Translations under genes and position numbers: made by a program
In this document: positions 36,479-46,359 of the stretch, in pieces
Position numbering within the stretch: position 1 is the first letter of the stretch
Layout of the letters: every line of letters starts with the position of its first letter
Assembly (NCBI RefSeq): GCF_020103725.1
Contig: NZ_JAHXBG010000006.1
Coordinates: 124,001 to 188,000, forward strand
Length of the DNA stretch: 64,000 nt
Direction of reading: 5' to 3'
DNA from: Hyalangium gracile
Lineage (GTDB): Bacteria > Myxococcota > Myxococcia > Myxococcales > Myxococcaceae
The notes under the pieces: generated by a model
What the model saw: only the letters and a program-made list of their open reading frames with translations
Database searches by the model: none
Told to the model about the DNA's origin: nothing

Positions 36479-37591
36479 ATGATGAAAGCCTTGTACCTGT
36501 CCTGTGCCCTCTTGGCGCTCCTGCCGTGGCTGGCCTGGGCCCAGCCTCCACCGCGCTCGGTGGCGCGTCCTCCGCCGACGACTCGTCCTCCCACGGCGGC
36601 GCCCCTGTCCGCCGCCGCGCGCGAGGGGATGCGGCTGGCCGAGCAGGGCTGCCAGTCGGACGGCTACGACGCGGAGCTGTGCGAGAAGGCCATCTCCCAG
36701 CTCGAGGTGGCGGCGCGAGAGAACCCGGAGCAGGTGGAGGTGCAGCTCGCGCTGGCGCAGGCGTGCTGGAACCGCTCCTTCCAGGAGCGACCGGAGTCCC
36801 GCTCCCGGCGGAACTGGCAGCAGCGCGCCACGGACATCTTCGAGCGGTTGGTGGACCAGAGGGTAGGCGACGCCCGGCCCTACTACGAGCTGAGCATGCG
36901 GCGGAAGGATGACGCCCAGCGCATGTCACTGCTGCGGCGCACCGTGGAGCTGAACCCGCGGCACGCTCGCGCCCACCAGGACCTCGCCTGGGGGCTGCTC
37001 AGGCAGGGGAAGCCGGACGAGGCGACCCGGGTCTACCAGCGGCACCTGGAGGTGAGCCCGGTGAAGGATCGGCAGGAGGCCCACGAGAACCTGCGGTTCG
37101 CCGGAGCGCTGGCCCGGGCCCAGCGCCCACAGCAGGCGGCGCAGGTGCTGGAGACGGTGATGGACCAGATGCAGGGCGAGCGCCGGGCCGAGCGCTGTCT
37201 GCTCCTCCAGAGCGTCGATCCTCGGCTGGTCGAGGCGAGGCCCCAGGTGAAGCGTGAGCTCCAGGAGCTGCGCCCCTACTGCACGAACACGGAGCACCTG
37301 GATCGGGCGGTGGAGCTGGAGCAGCAGGGCCGGGTGGACGAGGCCCTCATGGAGCTGGAGCGGCAGGTGGACATCAACCCCAAGCCCGAGGAGACGTACG
37401 TGATGCTCGAGCGCCTCTACCTGCGCAAGGGCCAGCCCGAGAAGGCGGCCGAGGTGACGACGCGCTACCTGCGCTCGGAGCCGGAGACGCGCGAGAAGTG
37501 CGAGCGCTTCCAAAGAATCTCTCCGCGCACGCTCCGGGCCATGGACACGCCGACCCTGGAGGCCACGCGGCGGCAGTGCACCACGCCCTGA
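36479..37591 (+). CDS. Exported TPR-repeat protein
   Basis: A 370-residue protein with a cleavable signal peptide (ALLALLPWLAWAQ), then a Pro-rich segment and TPR-like helical repeats. Recognisable units include AISQLEVAARENPEQVEVQLALAQ, RHARAHQDLAWGLL and EEALMELER near the C-terminus. No Cys lipobox is present, so it is probably periplasmic. It is 18 nt after the M15-like lipoprotein, and the pair may form a cell wall or secretion complex. Confidence 0.78.
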   Translation: MMKALYLSCALLALLPWLAWAQPPPRSVARPPPTTRPPTAAPLSAAAREGMRLAEQGCQSDGYDAELCEKAISQLEVAARENPEQVEVQLALAQACWNRSFQERPESRSRRNWQQRATDIFERLVDQRVGDARPYYELSMRRKDDAQRMSLLRRTVELNPRHARAHQDLAWGLLRQGKPDEATRVYQRHLEVSPVKDRQEAHENLRFAGALARAQRPQQAAQVLETVMDQMQGERRAERCLLLQSVDPRLVEARPQVKRELQELRPYCTNTEHLDRAVELEQQGRVDEALMELERQVDINPKPEETYVMLERLYLRKGQPEKAAEVTTRYLRSEPETREKCERFQRISPRTLRAMDTPTLEATRRQCTTP

Positions 37592-37760
37592 GACAGGCTC
37601 AGCAGGCCCCGCCGAGGAAGCGGCGCCGCGGCGTCCGGGTCACCTCCGCATCCCAGCGGACGGAGAGCAGCTCCACGACGGTGACGAGGACGCGGCCCCT
37701 CACCGGGGCTCCACGACATCCCACCCACTCGGGCCCTGCCCTGGGGAGGGGCACGGCCGT

Positions 37761-37818
37761 CACTGTCCAGAAACGTCGGGAGTCAGGGGGAGGAAACCCC
37801 CGACGTTTCCGAACAGTG
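37761..37818. repeat. 20-bp imperfect inverted repeat
   Basis: Arms at 37761-37780 and 37799-37818 pair at 18 of 20 positions, with an 18-base loop. It lies between convergent genes (TPR end at 37591, lyase-like end at 37848). It could act as a bidirectional terminator, but there is no T-run; a REP-like or transposon-terminal remnant is equally possible. Confidence 0.6.
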
Positions 37819-37847
37819 AGCGGGAGGGGCGTCCGCGACCCGGCGCC

Positions 37848-38870
37848 TCAGCGCTTCGGCGCGCGAGCCTTGACGGGGGCGGGCCGGCGTCGAGCGAGCA
37901 GGGCCAGCGCGGCCAGGACCGCCGCGGCCATCATCGGCAGGCCTCCGCTGGCGGAAGCGCCGCAGCCCTGGGGCTGGCCGTACCCGACGTCGCCCGGCCG
38001 ATCATCCGCGTTGTCCGGCAGGGTGGTGTGGCTCTGCGGCACATCCAGGACCGGGTTCGTGTTCACGGGCGTGTTCGACGGAGGCGTGGTCACCGGCTGC
38101 TCGACCACCGGCGTCGAGGGCGGCGTCGGCTGCGGCTCGGGCGGCACCACGGGCGGCGTGACGGGCCGAGGCATCACATCCTCCAGCGTCGTCCCCATGG
38201 TGAAGCCGTCGTGGTAGACGCTGGCCGTCTGGGTGATGGACGCATCCCGGTAGAGCCCCAGCTTCAGGTAGTTCTTCTCGTTGCCGAACTGCGTGGCCAC
38301 CATCGTCCTGGGCACCACCATCTGGCCGTCCTTGTACAGCTCGACGAAGCCCACCTTGGGATTGGGCGACCACTTCACGTGCAGCACGAAGTCATTCCAC
38401 TGGCCGCGCTTCAGCGGCGCCCGCCAGAGGATCTTCCCCGAGCTGCCACCCACGCGCAGGCGCATCTCCTCGCCGACCAGGTAGAACTCGAGCGGAGGCG
38501 AGCCGCAGCAGCCGTCCTGGTGCCACTGGGCGAAGACCTGCCACTTGTTCACGGAGGGGTACCCCTGGGGGAACAGGGTGCTCCACTTGTAGAAGTAGTC
38601 GAGGCCCGGCGTCTCGCGGCTCAGGTACAGCAGCTCGTTGCGGTTGCCGCTCGCGTTGATGGGGTTGTCCCCCTTCTTCACGGTGGCCTTGAGGGCGTAC
38701 CGGCCCTCGCGCACCACATCCGATACGACCAGGAGGCGGTCCGAGGCGACGCTCTGCTGCCGCGTCCACTGAGAGGTGTTGCCTGTCTCGAAGTCTCCCC
38801 TCCACACCGTGGAGGCGGAGGCGAGGGTGGGCACCAGCAGGAGTGGGACGAGTCGGAGGAAACGCGACAA
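37848..38870 (-). CDS. Heparin-lyase-like (PL20/PF14099) protein with MYXO-CTERM
   Basis: A 340-residue secreted protein. The chosen start is TTG at 38870, since it has a ribosome site (AAAGGAG) at good spacing and begins with a clean signal peptide (RFLRLVPLLLVPTLASA). The middle resembles a beta-jelly-roll polysaccharide lyase: DFETGNTSQW, RNELLYLSRE, WQVFAQWHQDG, GQWNDFVLHVKWS. A Pro/Thr-rich linker leads to a MYXO-CTERM tag at the end (GCGASASGG, a hydrophobic helix, then RRR), so the protein is probably anchored at the outer surface. The substrate is unknown. Confidence 0.82.
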   Translation of the reverse strand: MSRFLRLVPLLLVPTLASASTVWRGDFETGNTSQWTRQQSVASDRLLVVSDVVREGRYALKATVKKGDNPINASGNRNELLYLSRETPGLDYFYKWSTLFPQGYPSVNKWQVFAQWHQDGCCGSPPLEFYLVGEEMRLRVGGSSGKILWRAPLKRGQWNDFVLHVKWSPNPKVGFVELYKDGQMVVPRTMVATQFGNEKNYLKLGLYRDASITQTASVYHDGFTMGTTLEDVMPRPVTPPVVPPEPQPTPPSTPVVEQPVTTPPSNTPVNTNPVLDVPQSHTTLPDNADDRPGDVGYGQPQGCGASASGGLPMMAAAVLAALALLARRRPAPVKARAPKR

Positions 38871-39047
38871 TGCTGCTCCTTTCGTTCGTGAGCGGACCTC
38901 GGACAAATGGGGCGGAAGAACCCTTCCCGGCGCTCTCGGCTGCCAACCCCCTGCCGCTCGAGCCCCGCCTGGCTCGCTGGAGCGCCATGTGACACGGCAC
39001 GGGCTCGGCTCCCTCGTGCCCCACCGAGAGAGCGCGAAAGCCCTTTG

Positions 39048-39112
39048 ATTTCATAGAAATGCGCGGCGCTCGGGCTTGTGTAGGTAGGGGCCTACAGCCT
39101 CGAATCGAGGCT
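39048..39112. promoter_or_regulatory. Three palindromes upstream of the acyl-CoA synthetase
   Basis: ATTTC-ATA-GAAAT (39048-39060), GTAGG-GG-CCTAC (39084-39095, flanked by a TGTAGG/CCTACA version) and AGCCTCGA-A-TCGAGGCT (39096-39112) lie in the 408-base gap between the divergent lyase-like gene and the acyl-CoA synthetase. The perfect 8-bp arms of the last resemble a dimeric operator. No promoter hexamers can be fixed near them, and the rest of the gap shows no gene. Confidence 0.45.
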
Positions 39113-39278
39113 CGAAGCACCGGCTGCTAGCTCTCCGGGCTGGCTCGTGGAGGCCGTGGGTGGAGCGGGCGTGGAGCGGCCCGACTGTCCGCTCGGTGTC
39201 CGCCGATTTCGAAAAGCGCCGCCGGGTCCGAGGGCCCATGCCATGCTCGCCGTGGACTCTTCCTGGAGGGGGTTGGTG

Positions 39279-40916
39279 ATGAGCCCTGCGTCCCCGCGCA
39301 ACATGAGCGACTACGAGGCCGTGCGCCGATCCTTCCAGTGGGAGCGGCCCGAGCACTTCAACTTCGCCACGGATGTCATCGACCGCCACGCGCAGGAGCG
39401 TCCGAACGCCCTGGCGCTCCTATGGAGCGACGAGGCCGGGAACGAGCGGCGCTTCACCTTCGCGGAGCTGAGGCAGCACTCGCTGCACGCGGCGCAGTTC
39501 CTGGCGAGCCTCGGCATGCGGCGAGGCGACCGGGTGTTCGTCCTCATGCCCCGGGTGCCGGAGTGGTGGTTCGTGGTGCTGGGCTGCATCCGGTCCGGCA
39601 TCGTCTTCATGCCCGGCACGCCCATGCTCACGCCGAAGGACATCCGCTACCGGCTGTCGGCGTCGGATGCGCAGGCGGTCATCACGGACGCCAGCTGCCT
39701 GGATCGCTTCGAGGGGCTGGTGGGCTCGGGAAGGGTGGAGAACTGGGTCTGCGTGGGAAAGGCGCCCGCGCCGTGGGTCGAGTACGAGCCGGGCTCCGGG
39801 ACGGGCGCGCACGGGCTGTCCTTCGAGCGCACCCGCGCGGACGAGCCGATGCTCATCTACTTCACCTCCGGCACCACGGGCATGCCGAAGCTGGTGCTCC
39901 ACACCCACGCGAGCTACGGCCTGGGGCACGTGGTGACGGGGCGCTACTGGCTGGACCTGACGCCGGAGGACCGGCACCTGACGCTGTCGGACACGGGCTG
40001 GGCCAAGTGCGCCTGGGGCAAGCTCTTCGGGCCGTGGAGCCAGGGGGCGTGCAACGTCGTCTATGACTTCCGAGGGCGCTTCGACGCGGCGCGCATCCTG
40101 AAGGTGCTGGAGACGCGGAAGGTGACGACGTTCTGCGCGCCGCCCACGGCGTGGCGGGCCCTCGTGCTGCAGGACCTGTCGAAGTTCGACCTGTCCTCCA
40201 TCCGCCACGCGGTGAGCGCGGGAGAGCCGCTGAACCCCGAGGTCATCGACTCTTGGAAGCAGGCCACGGGGCTGCACATCCGCGAGGGCTACGGGCAGAC
40301 GGAGACGGTGATGGTGGTGGGGATGTTCCCGGCGCTGGAGCCCCGGGTGGGCTCCATGGGCAAGCCGTCACCGGGCTTCACGGTGGCGGTCATCGACGAC
40401 AGCGGCAAGGAAGTCCCGGCGGGGCAGGAGGGAGACATCGCGGTGAGGGTGGCGCCCGAGCGTCCGGTGGGCCTGTTCCAGGGCTACCTGAATGACGAGG
40501 CCGCCAACCAGGCCTGCCGGCGCGGGGACTGGTACGTGACGGGAGACCGGGCCGTGAAGGACGCGGACGGCTACTTCTGGTTCGTGGGGCGCTCGGACGA
40601 CGTCATCAAGACGTCGGGCTACCGGGTGGGGCCCTTCGAGGTGGAGTCCGCGCTGCTGGAGCACGAGGCGGTGGCGGAGTCGGCGGTCATCGGCGTGGCG
40701 GACGAGCGCATCGGCCAGCGCATCAAGGCGTACGTGGTGCTGGCGCCGGGCTTCAGGGGCTCGCCGGAGCTGGCGACGGAGCTCCAGGAGCACGTGAAGC
40801 GGACGACGGCGCCGTACAAGTACCCGCGAGAGATCGAGTTCGTCACCGAGCTGCCCAAGACGGTGAGCGGGAAGATCCGCCGCGCGGAGCTGCGCGGCAC
40901 GCTCAAGCCTTCCTGA
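39279..40916 (+). CDS. Acyl-CoA synthetase, AMP-forming (ANL superfamily)
   Basis: A 545-residue cytoplasmic enzyme that activates a carboxylic acid to its CoA thioester by an acyl-AMP. The ATG at 39279 has GGAGGGGG six bases before it, so it is preferred to earlier in-frame ATGs. Motifs are YFTSGTTGMPK (AMP/P-loop), GYGQTET, GDRAVKDADGYFWFVGRSDDVIK and the C-terminal PKTVSGKIRR with catalytic Lys. The order and length resemble medium-chain/ACSM-type synthetases, but the acid is not certain. Confidence 0.93.
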   Translation: MSPASPRNMSDYEAVRRSFQWERPEHFNFATDVIDRHAQERPNALALLWSDEAGNERRFTFAELRQHSLHAAQFLASLGMRRGDRVFVLMPRVPEWWFVVLGCIRSGIVFMPGTPMLTPKDIRYRLSASDAQAVITDASCLDRFEGLVGSGRVENWVCVGKAPAPWVEYEPGSGTGAHGLSFERTRADEPMLIYFTSGTTGMPKLVLHTHASYGLGHVVTGRYWLDLTPEDRHLTLSDTGWAKCAWGKLFGPWSQGACNVVYDFRGRFDAARILKVLETRKVTTFCAPPTAWRALVLQDLSKFDLSSIRHAVSAGEPLNPEVIDSWKQATGLHIREGYGQTETVMVVGMFPALEPRVGSMGKPSPGFTVAVIDDSGKEVPAGQEGDIAVRVAPERPVGLFQGYLNDEAANQACRRGDWYVTGDRAVKDADGYFWFVGRSDDVIKTSGYRVGPFEVESALLEHEAVAESAVIGVADERIGQRIKAYVVLAPGFRGSPELATELQEHVKRTTAPYKYPREIEFVTELPKTVSGKIRRAELRGTLKPS

Positions 40917-40940
40917 GGGGAGGGGACGGGGCCCGGCCGC

Positions 40941-42374
40941 TCAGCTCCAGTCGGAGTGGACGAAGCCGGCCTCGGGCCGGTCGCGGCGCTGGTAGGTGTG
41001 GGCGCCGAAGGCGTCGCGCTGGGCCTGGGTGAGGTTCTGCGGCAGCTCGGGGCTGCGGTAGCTGTCCAGGTAGGCCAGGCTCGAGGAGAACACCGGCACG
41101 GGGATGCCCACCCGCACCGCCGTGCCCACCAGCCGCCGCCACGCCGGCGCCAGCTTCGTCAGCACCGGCGCGAAGGCGTCCGAGACGACCAGGTTGGGCA
41201 GGTCCGGCTGCTGGGTGAAGGCCTCGCGCAGTGGGCTGAGCAGCTTCGCGCGGATGATGCAGCCGCCTCGCCAGATGCGCGCCATCTCCGCCAGCGACAC
41301 GTTCCAGCTGTACTCCTTGGAGGCAGCCTGGATGAGGCGCATCCCCTGCGCGTAGGTGACGACACGCGCGGCGTAGAGCGCGTCATGCGCCCAGGAGACG
41401 AGGTTCGCCTTCTCCTCGTCCGTGAGCGCCACCTGCGCGCCGGGGAGCTTGCCGCTGGCCGCCACGCGCTCGTCCTTCATCGACGAGAGGTTGCGCGCAT
41501 CCAGCGCCGAGGCGATGGACGGCACGGGGATGCCCAGGTCCAGCGACACCTGCACCGTCCACTTGCCCGTGCCCTTCTGGCCCGCCTTGTCCAGCACCAG
41601 GTCCACCAGCGGCTTGCCCGTCTCCGTGTCCTTCTTGCGCAGCACCTTGATGGTGGTCTCGAGCAGGAAGGACTCGGCGATGCCCTCGTTCCACTTCGCG
41701 AAGGTGTCGGCCAGCGCGTCCGCGGACAGGCCCAGGCCGCGGCGCAGCACGTCGTACGTCTCGGCCAGCAATTGCATGTCCGCGTACTCGATGCCGTTGT
41801 GCACCATCTTCACGAAGTGCCCCGCGCCATCCGGGCCCACGTGGGTGACGCACAGGCCCGACTCGGCGCGCGCGGCGATGGCCTCCACCACCGGGCGGAT
41901 GAGCCCGTACGCCTCGGCGGGGCCGCCCGGCATCAGCGACGGGCCGTGCCGAGCCCCCTCCTCACCGCCCGAGACGCCCATGCCGATGAAGTGCAGCCCC
42001 TTCTCCCGGAAGGCCTTCTCGCGGCGCTGCGTGTCGTGGAACCACGAGTTGCCGCCGTCGATCAGCACGTCCCCCGGCGACAGCAGCGGCGCCAGCTGGT
42101 CCATCATCTGATCCACCGCCGCGCCCGCCGTCACCATCAGAAGGATGCGGCGCGGGCGCTCCAGCATCTGGACGAACTCCGCCAGCGAGCCGGTGCCCTT
42201 CATCTCCGGGTGCCCGTGCCTGGCGTGGATGGCGTCGATCTTCTCCGGGTGCCGGTCCCACGCCGCCACCTTGAAGCCGCGGTCGGCGACGTTGAGCGCG
42301 ATGCTCGCGCCCATCACGCCCATGCCCGCCACGCCGAACTGGAACTGGCCCTGAGGGTTCGCTGCTGAAGTCAT
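40941..42374 (-). CDS. gnd: 6-phosphogluconate dehydrogenase (decarboxylating)
   Basis: A 477-residue enzyme converting 6-phosphogluconate to ribulose 5-phosphate with NADPH and CO2. It has GMGVMGASIALNVADRG (NADP fold), GMGVSGGEEGARHGPSLMPGG (substrate site) and KMVHNGIEYADMQLLAE, all typical of Gnd, and the long form of 470-480 residues. The ATG is preceded by AGGAGAACC. It lies 45 nt downstream of pgl, closing the zwf-pgl-gnd operon on the minus strand. The acyl-CoA synthetase converges on it with 24 nt between. Confidence 0.96.
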   Translation of the reverse strand: MTSAANPQGQFQFGVAGMGVMGASIALNVADRGFKVAAWDRHPEKIDAIHARHGHPEMKGTGSLAEFVQMLERPRRILLMVTAGAAVDQMMDQLAPLLSPGDVLIDGGNSWFHDTQRREKAFREKGLHFIGMGVSGGEEGARHGPSLMPGGPAEAYGLIRPVVEAIAARAESGLCVTHVGPDGAGHFVKMVHNGIEYADMQLLAETYDVLRRGLGLSADALADTFAKWNEGIAESFLLETTIKVLRKKDTETGKPLVDLVLDKAGQKGTGKWTVQVSLDLGIPVPSIASALDARNLSSMKDERVAASGKLPGAQVALTDEEKANLVSWAHDALYAARVVTYAQGMRLIQAASKEYSWNVSLAEMARIWRGGCIIRAKLLSPLREAFTQQPDLPNLVVSDAFAPVLTKLAPAWRRLVGTAVRVGIPVPVFSSSLAYLDSYRSPELPQNLTQAQRDAFGAHTYQRRDRPEAGFVHSDWS

Positions 42375-42419
42375 CGGGTTCTCCTGGGGCTCCGCGCTGG
42401 AGGCGGAGCCGCGTCTGCT

Positions 42420-43094
42420 TCACTGCCCCGCCGCCGCCCTGTCCATCATCCACACCGCATGCGTCACTCGCGCCGAGGGCAGGTCCTCGTCCTTGACGAG
42501 CACCCGCCGCACCGCGTCCCGCTTGCCCTCGCCCGACACCACGAACAGCACCTTGCGAGCACCCTGCAGCACCGGCATCGTCAGCGTCAGCCGCCAGGGC
42601 GGAGGCTTGGGCCCCACCACCGCCAGCACGCGCCGCTTCCGCTCCTCCAGCGCCGCATGTCCCGGGAACAGGGACGCGGTGTGCCCGTCCTCCCCCATGC
42701 CCAGCACCACCACATCCAGGTCGGGAGGCAGCACGGCCTCGTACGCCCGCGCCGCCGCGTCCCGGTCCTCCCGCTCGCCCTCCATCCGGAACACCTGCTC
42801 GGGCTTCACGCCCAGGGGCCGCAGCAGGTTCTGCTCCGCGAGCAGGTAGTTGCTGTCCGGGTGGTCTGGCGGCACGCAGCGCTCGTCGGCGAAGTAGAAG
42901 TCCACCCGGCCCCAGTCCAGGGTCGTCATCGCCAGCGTGCGGTAGATGGGGCCGGTCGTCTTTCCTCCGGAGAGGGCGATGCTGCACCGGCCGCCATCCG
43001 CGAGCGTCTCCCGGAGCGCACCCGCCAGCCACTCCGCGGCCCGCAGCTCGAGCTCCTTCGCCGTCTCCACCACGACGGGGGCGGGGCGGCTCAC
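42420..43094 (-). CDS. pgl: 6-phosphogluconolactonase
   Basis: A 224-residue enzyme hydrolysing 6-phosphoglucono-lactone. It shares the fold and [11 protein letters not shown] and [17 protein letters not shown] motifs of the glucosamine-6-phosphate isomerase/lactonase family, with [15 protein letters not shown] in the middle. The GTG start overlaps the zwf stop by 4 nt, so it is translationally coupled. Completes the oxidative branch between zwf and gnd. Confidence 0.93.
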   Translation of the reverse strand: MSRPAPVVVETAKELELRAAEWLAGALRETLADGGRCSIALSGGKTTGPIYRTLAMTTLDWGRVDFYFADERCVPPDHPDSNYLLAEQNLLRPLGVKPEQVFRMEGEREDRDAAARAYEAVLPPDLDVVVLGMGEDGHTASLFPGHAALEERKRRVLAVVGPKPPPWRLTLTMPVLQGARKVLFVVSGEGKRDAVRRVLVKDEDLPSARVTHAVWMMDRAAAGQ

Positions 43095-44635
43095 TTGAGC
43101 ACCGTCCAGCGCCGCCCATCCCGAGCCAGCATCGCCGCCGCCGCATCCGGGCCGGCGCTCCCGGGCTCGTACTCGTGGATGTGTCCGCCCACGCCCGACT
43201 CCAGCGCCCGGAGGATGGGCGTGACGTAGGCCCAGGCCTGCTCCACGCTGTCCTTGCGCGCGAAGAGGGTGGCGTTGCCGCGCATGCAGTCCAGCAGCAG
43301 CCGCTCGTAGGCCTCGGGCACCGGCTGGGCGAAGGCCTCCTTGTACGTGAAGTCCATGTTCACGCCGGCGATGCTCACGTCCTCGCCCGGCACCTTGGAC
43401 TCGAAGGAGAGGGCGATGCCCTCCTGGGGCTGGATGCGCAGCCGCAGCACGTTGGGCTGCAGCCGCTGGCACGCATCGCTGGTGCTGAACAGGCTGATGG
43501 GCACCGCCTTGAAGTGGATGGACACCTCCGTCAGCCGCTTCGCCAGCTGCTTGCCCGCGCGCAGGTAGAAGGGCACGCCCTTCCACCGCCAGTTGTCCAC
43601 GTGCATCTTCATGGCCACGTAGGTGGGCGTGCGCGAGTCCTTCTCCACGCCCTGCTCCTCGCGGTAGCCCCGGTACTGTCCCGCCACCACGTGCGTGGCC
43701 ACGTCGCTGCCATCCAGCGAGCGCAGCGCGCGGAACACCTTGTTCTTCTCGTCCCGGATGTCCTCCGCGCCAAACGAGGTGGGAGGCTCCATCGCGCACA
43801 GCGCCAGCACCTGCATCAGGTGGTTCTGCACCATGTCGCGGATGACGCCCGTCTCGTCATAGAAGCGCCCGCGGCCGCCCTCCATGCCCAGCTTCTCCGC
43901 CGCGGTGATCTCCACGTGGTCCACGTAGTTGCGGTTCCACAGTGGCTCGAAGATGAGGTTGGCGAAGCGGAAGACGAGGATGTTCTGGACCGTCTCCTTG
44001 CCCAGGTAGTGGTCGATGCGGAAGATCTGCCGCTCGTCCAGCACGGAGGCCAGGTTGCGGTTCAGCTCGCGCGCCGTCTCCAGGTCCCGGCCGAAGGGCT
44101 TCTCGATGACGAGCCGCCGCCAGGGCCGCTGGTCGGGCTGCTCCTCGCGCGGCAGCAGGCCCGCCTCGGACAGCCGGTGGAGCAGGGTGCGGAAGGTGGA
44201 GGCCGGCGTGGCCAGGTAGTAGAGCTGGTTGCCCTGGGTGCCGAAGCGCTTCTCGGCGGCGTCCAGCCGCTCGCGCAGCCGGGTGAAGGCCGCCGGGTCG
44301 TCATAGTCTCCGGCGATGCACTCCAGTCGCGAGGCGAAGCGCTCCCAGGTGGCCTCATCCAGCGGCTGGGTGCGGGCGAACTTCTGGAGCCCCTCCTTCA
44401 CCTGGGCGCGGAAGGCGTTGTCGTCATGCGCGGAGCGGCTGAAGGCCACCAGCGCGAACGACTCGGGCAGCAGCCCGGCGCGCGCCAGCTCGAAGAGGGC
44501 CGGGAAGAGCTTGCGCTGGGCCAGGTCCCCGGTGGCTCCGAAGAGCACGACGGTGCATGGGTCGGGTCGGTCCGCGCGGACGATGGGATCGCCCTCGCGA
44601 GGGGTCGTCGAGATATGCAGGCCCTGGGCATCCAT
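43091..44635 (-). CDS. zwf: Glucose-6-phosphate dehydrogenase
   Basis: A 514-residue enzyme for the first, NADPH-generating step of the oxidative pentose phosphate pathway. It has the NADP motif [17 protein letters not shown] and the active-site sequence [14 protein letters not shown], with [15 protein letters not shown] before it. GGAGG lies just upstream of the ATG. As first gene of the zwf-pgl-gnd operon on the minus strand it reads away from the NmrA-like gene's stop, so the promoter is in the 90-base gap. Confidence 0.96.
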   Translation of the reverse strand: MDAQGLHISTTPREGDPIVRADRPDPCTVVLFGATGDLAQRKLFPALFELARAGLLPESFALVAFSRSAHDDNAFRAQVKEGLQKFARTQPLDEATWERFASRLECIAGDYDDPAAFTRLRERLDAAEKRFGTQGNQLYYLATPASTFRTLLHRLSEAGLLPREEQPDQRPWRRLVIEKPFGRDLETARELNRNLASVLDERQIFRIDHYLGKETVQNILVFRFANLIFEPLWNRNYVDHVEITAAEKLGMEGGRGRFYDETGVIRDMVQNHLMQVLALCAMEPPTSFGAEDIRDEKNKVFRALRSLDGSDVATHVVAGQYRGYREEQGVEKDSRTPTYVAMKMHVDNWRWKGVPFYLRAGKQLAKRLTEVSIHFKAVPISLFSTSDACQRLQPNVLRLRIQPQEGIALSFESKVPGEDVSIAGVNMDFTYKEAFAQPVPEAYERLLLDCMRGNATLFARKDSVEQAWAYVTPILRALESGVGGHIHEYEPGSAGPDAAAAMLARDGRRWTVLK

Positions 44636-44725
44636 GCTGGCTTCCTCCGGGACTGAGGCGGTGGAGGCCTACCTTAAGGGCTTTGGCCTCCGGCTGCTCG
44701 GGAAAGGCACGCAGTGTCGGAGCGG

Positions 44726-45598
44726 TTACGCGAGCAGCCGCTTCCAGTCCTGGGCCTTCGCCCACTCCTCGAAGGAGCGCCAGCCGACCTCGGGGTAGTC
44801 CCGGCGCAGCGCGGGGATGTCGGCGTTGTAGCCCACCTTGTCGAACCACTCGAACATGAGAGCCATGTCCTCGCTCATCGCGCGCATCTGGGCGAGGGGG
44901 ACCTCCACGTACTTCAGCGGCTTGCCGGAGGCGCTCGAGAAGGCCTGGGCCACCTGCTCGCCGGTCAGCTCGTTGGAGGCCAGGTCGATGCGCTTGCCGA
45001 GGAAGGCCTCGCGCCGCTCGATGACCAGCGCGCCGAAGGCGCCAATCTCGTCCACGCCGATCTGCTGCAGCGGACGCTTCGCGGGCAGCGCCATGGCGAC
45101 GACGCCCTGCTTGAGGCCTCCGCCGAACATGGGGCTGACGAGGTTCTCGCGGAAGAAGACGGGGGCGATGATGGTGTGGGGCAGGCCCGACTTCACCAGG
45201 TACTCCTCGACGCGGAACTTGCTGTCGAAGTGGGGGATGCCGGTCTTCTGGTTGGCGCCGCCCACGGAGGTGTAGACGACGTGCTTGACGCCCGCGGCCT
45301 TGGCGGCGTCCACGGCGGAGATGCCCTGGCGCGTCTCCGTGTCCATGCCTGCCTCGAAGGGCGTGCTCATGATGAAGACGGCGTCCGTGCCCGTCATGGC
45401 CTTCACCAGCGAGTCGCGGTCATCGAAGTTGCCGATGGCCAGCTCGGCGCCGAGCTTCTTGAGCTCGAGCGCGCCCTGCGAGTCCGGCTTGCGCGTGAGG
45501 GCGCGGACCTTGTGCCCCTTCTTGAGGAGCGCGCGAGCGACCGCGCCTCCCTGCTGACCCGTGGCACCGGTGACGAGGACGGTAAGCGACTTCGACAT
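44726..45598 (-). CDS. NmrA-like NAD(P)-binding protein
   Basis: A 290-residue atypical SDR. The N-terminus has VLVTGATGQQGGAVARALL, the family's extended nucleotide motif, and VVYTSVGGA in place of the usual catalytic YxxxK. Relatives act as redox sensors (NmrA) or quinone reductases. The start has AGGAGAAAG in front. No signal peptide is present. It lies just upstream of zwf on the same strand, but the 90-nt gap leaves co-transcription uncertain. Confidence 0.88.
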   Translation of the reverse strand: MSKSLTVLVTGATGQQGGAVARALLKKGHKVRALTRKPDSQGALELKKLGAELAIGNFDDRDSLVKAMTGTDAVFIMSTPFEAGMDTETRQGISAVDAAKAAGVKHVVYTSVGGANQKTGIPHFDSKFRVEEYLVKSGLPHTIIAPVFFRENLVSPMFGGGLKQGVVAMALPAKRPLQQIGVDEIGAFGALVIERREAFLGKRIDLASNELTGEQVAQAFSSASGKPLKYVEVPLAQMRAMSEDMALMFEWFDKVGYNADIPALRRDYPEVGWRSFEEWAKAQDWKRLLA

Positions 45599-45759
45599 GG
45601 GCTTTCTCCTGGAAGAGGGGACGCCTTACCGGAAGAGCAACCGATGTGCCACGGGCCAAGGGCTTGATTTCCCGTGAATCGTCCTGGGGGTGACTCTCGT
45701 TTTGAGAGGTTCTGTCCTCAGGCTGAAAGGGCCCGGGACTGCCGGGCAGGAGCGTCCCG

Positions 45760-46359
45760 TCACTTCCCGAGCGCGATGGCGGAGCCGACGAAGGCGAAGG
45801 ACTGCGCGAAGCCGGCGGGAGCGGCCAGCGGCGTGGGGCTGGCGTCTCCCCACTGGGTGATGCCGTAGGGCAGCAGCTGCTTGAGATCGTAGCGCGCGCC
45901 TCGGAACTCGAACTCCTGGCTCCAGATGAGGGCGGCGGTGAAGACGTTGAGCGACAGCAGCTCGCTCTGCTTCGCGTGTTGGGACGCGCTGAGGGTAGCG
46001 CCCATGACGACGCTGACGCGGCGGAACGTCGCGATGGGCTCGCCGTCCGAGAACGAGTCGGGCTTGTCGAAGGACGCGCCGGGCTTGCGCTTGAGGTAGA
46101 GCGTGAAGTCGCCCGTGGCGTCGAGCCCCAGGGAGAGATCGCCGTTGGTGACGGGGCGGGCCTTGAACGGGGCGGACCGGAAGGTGAAGTGGGCCGTCTG
46201 CTCGCCGGGAGCGCCGTCGAAGAGGTCGCCCGTGATGCCCTGGAGGTGGAGGAAGTAGCCCAGGTCCTGCGTCGCCTTGTCGGCCGTGGTGTAGAAGCGG
46301 CCCGTCACGTACCAGGCGACACTTGCTGCTCTCAGCGGGGGAAGCATGGGGCGGATCAT
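45760..46359 (-). CDS. Unrecognised protein, last gene of the lipoprotein module
   Basis: A 199-residue protein that I do not recognise. Its ATG overlaps the stop of the preceding lipoprotein gene by 4 nt (ATGA), so translation is coupled and the start is well supported. It has a short positively charged N-terminus but no clear signal peptide. The body is predicted beta-rich (GRFYTTADKATQDLGYFLHL, then a series of alternating strands). It ends with SFAFVGSAIALGK. It lies 161 nt upstream of the NmrA-like gene. Confidence 0.7.
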   Translation of the reverse strand: MIRPMLPPLRAASVAWYVTGRFYTTADKATQDLGYFLHLQGITGDLFDGAPGEQTAHFTFRSAPFKARPVTNGDLSLGLDATGDFTLYLKRKPGASFDKPDSFSDGEPIATFRRVSVVMGATLSASQHAKQSELLSLNVFTAALIWSQEFEFRGARYDLKQLLPYGITQWGDASPTPLAAPAGFAQSFAFVGSAIALGK

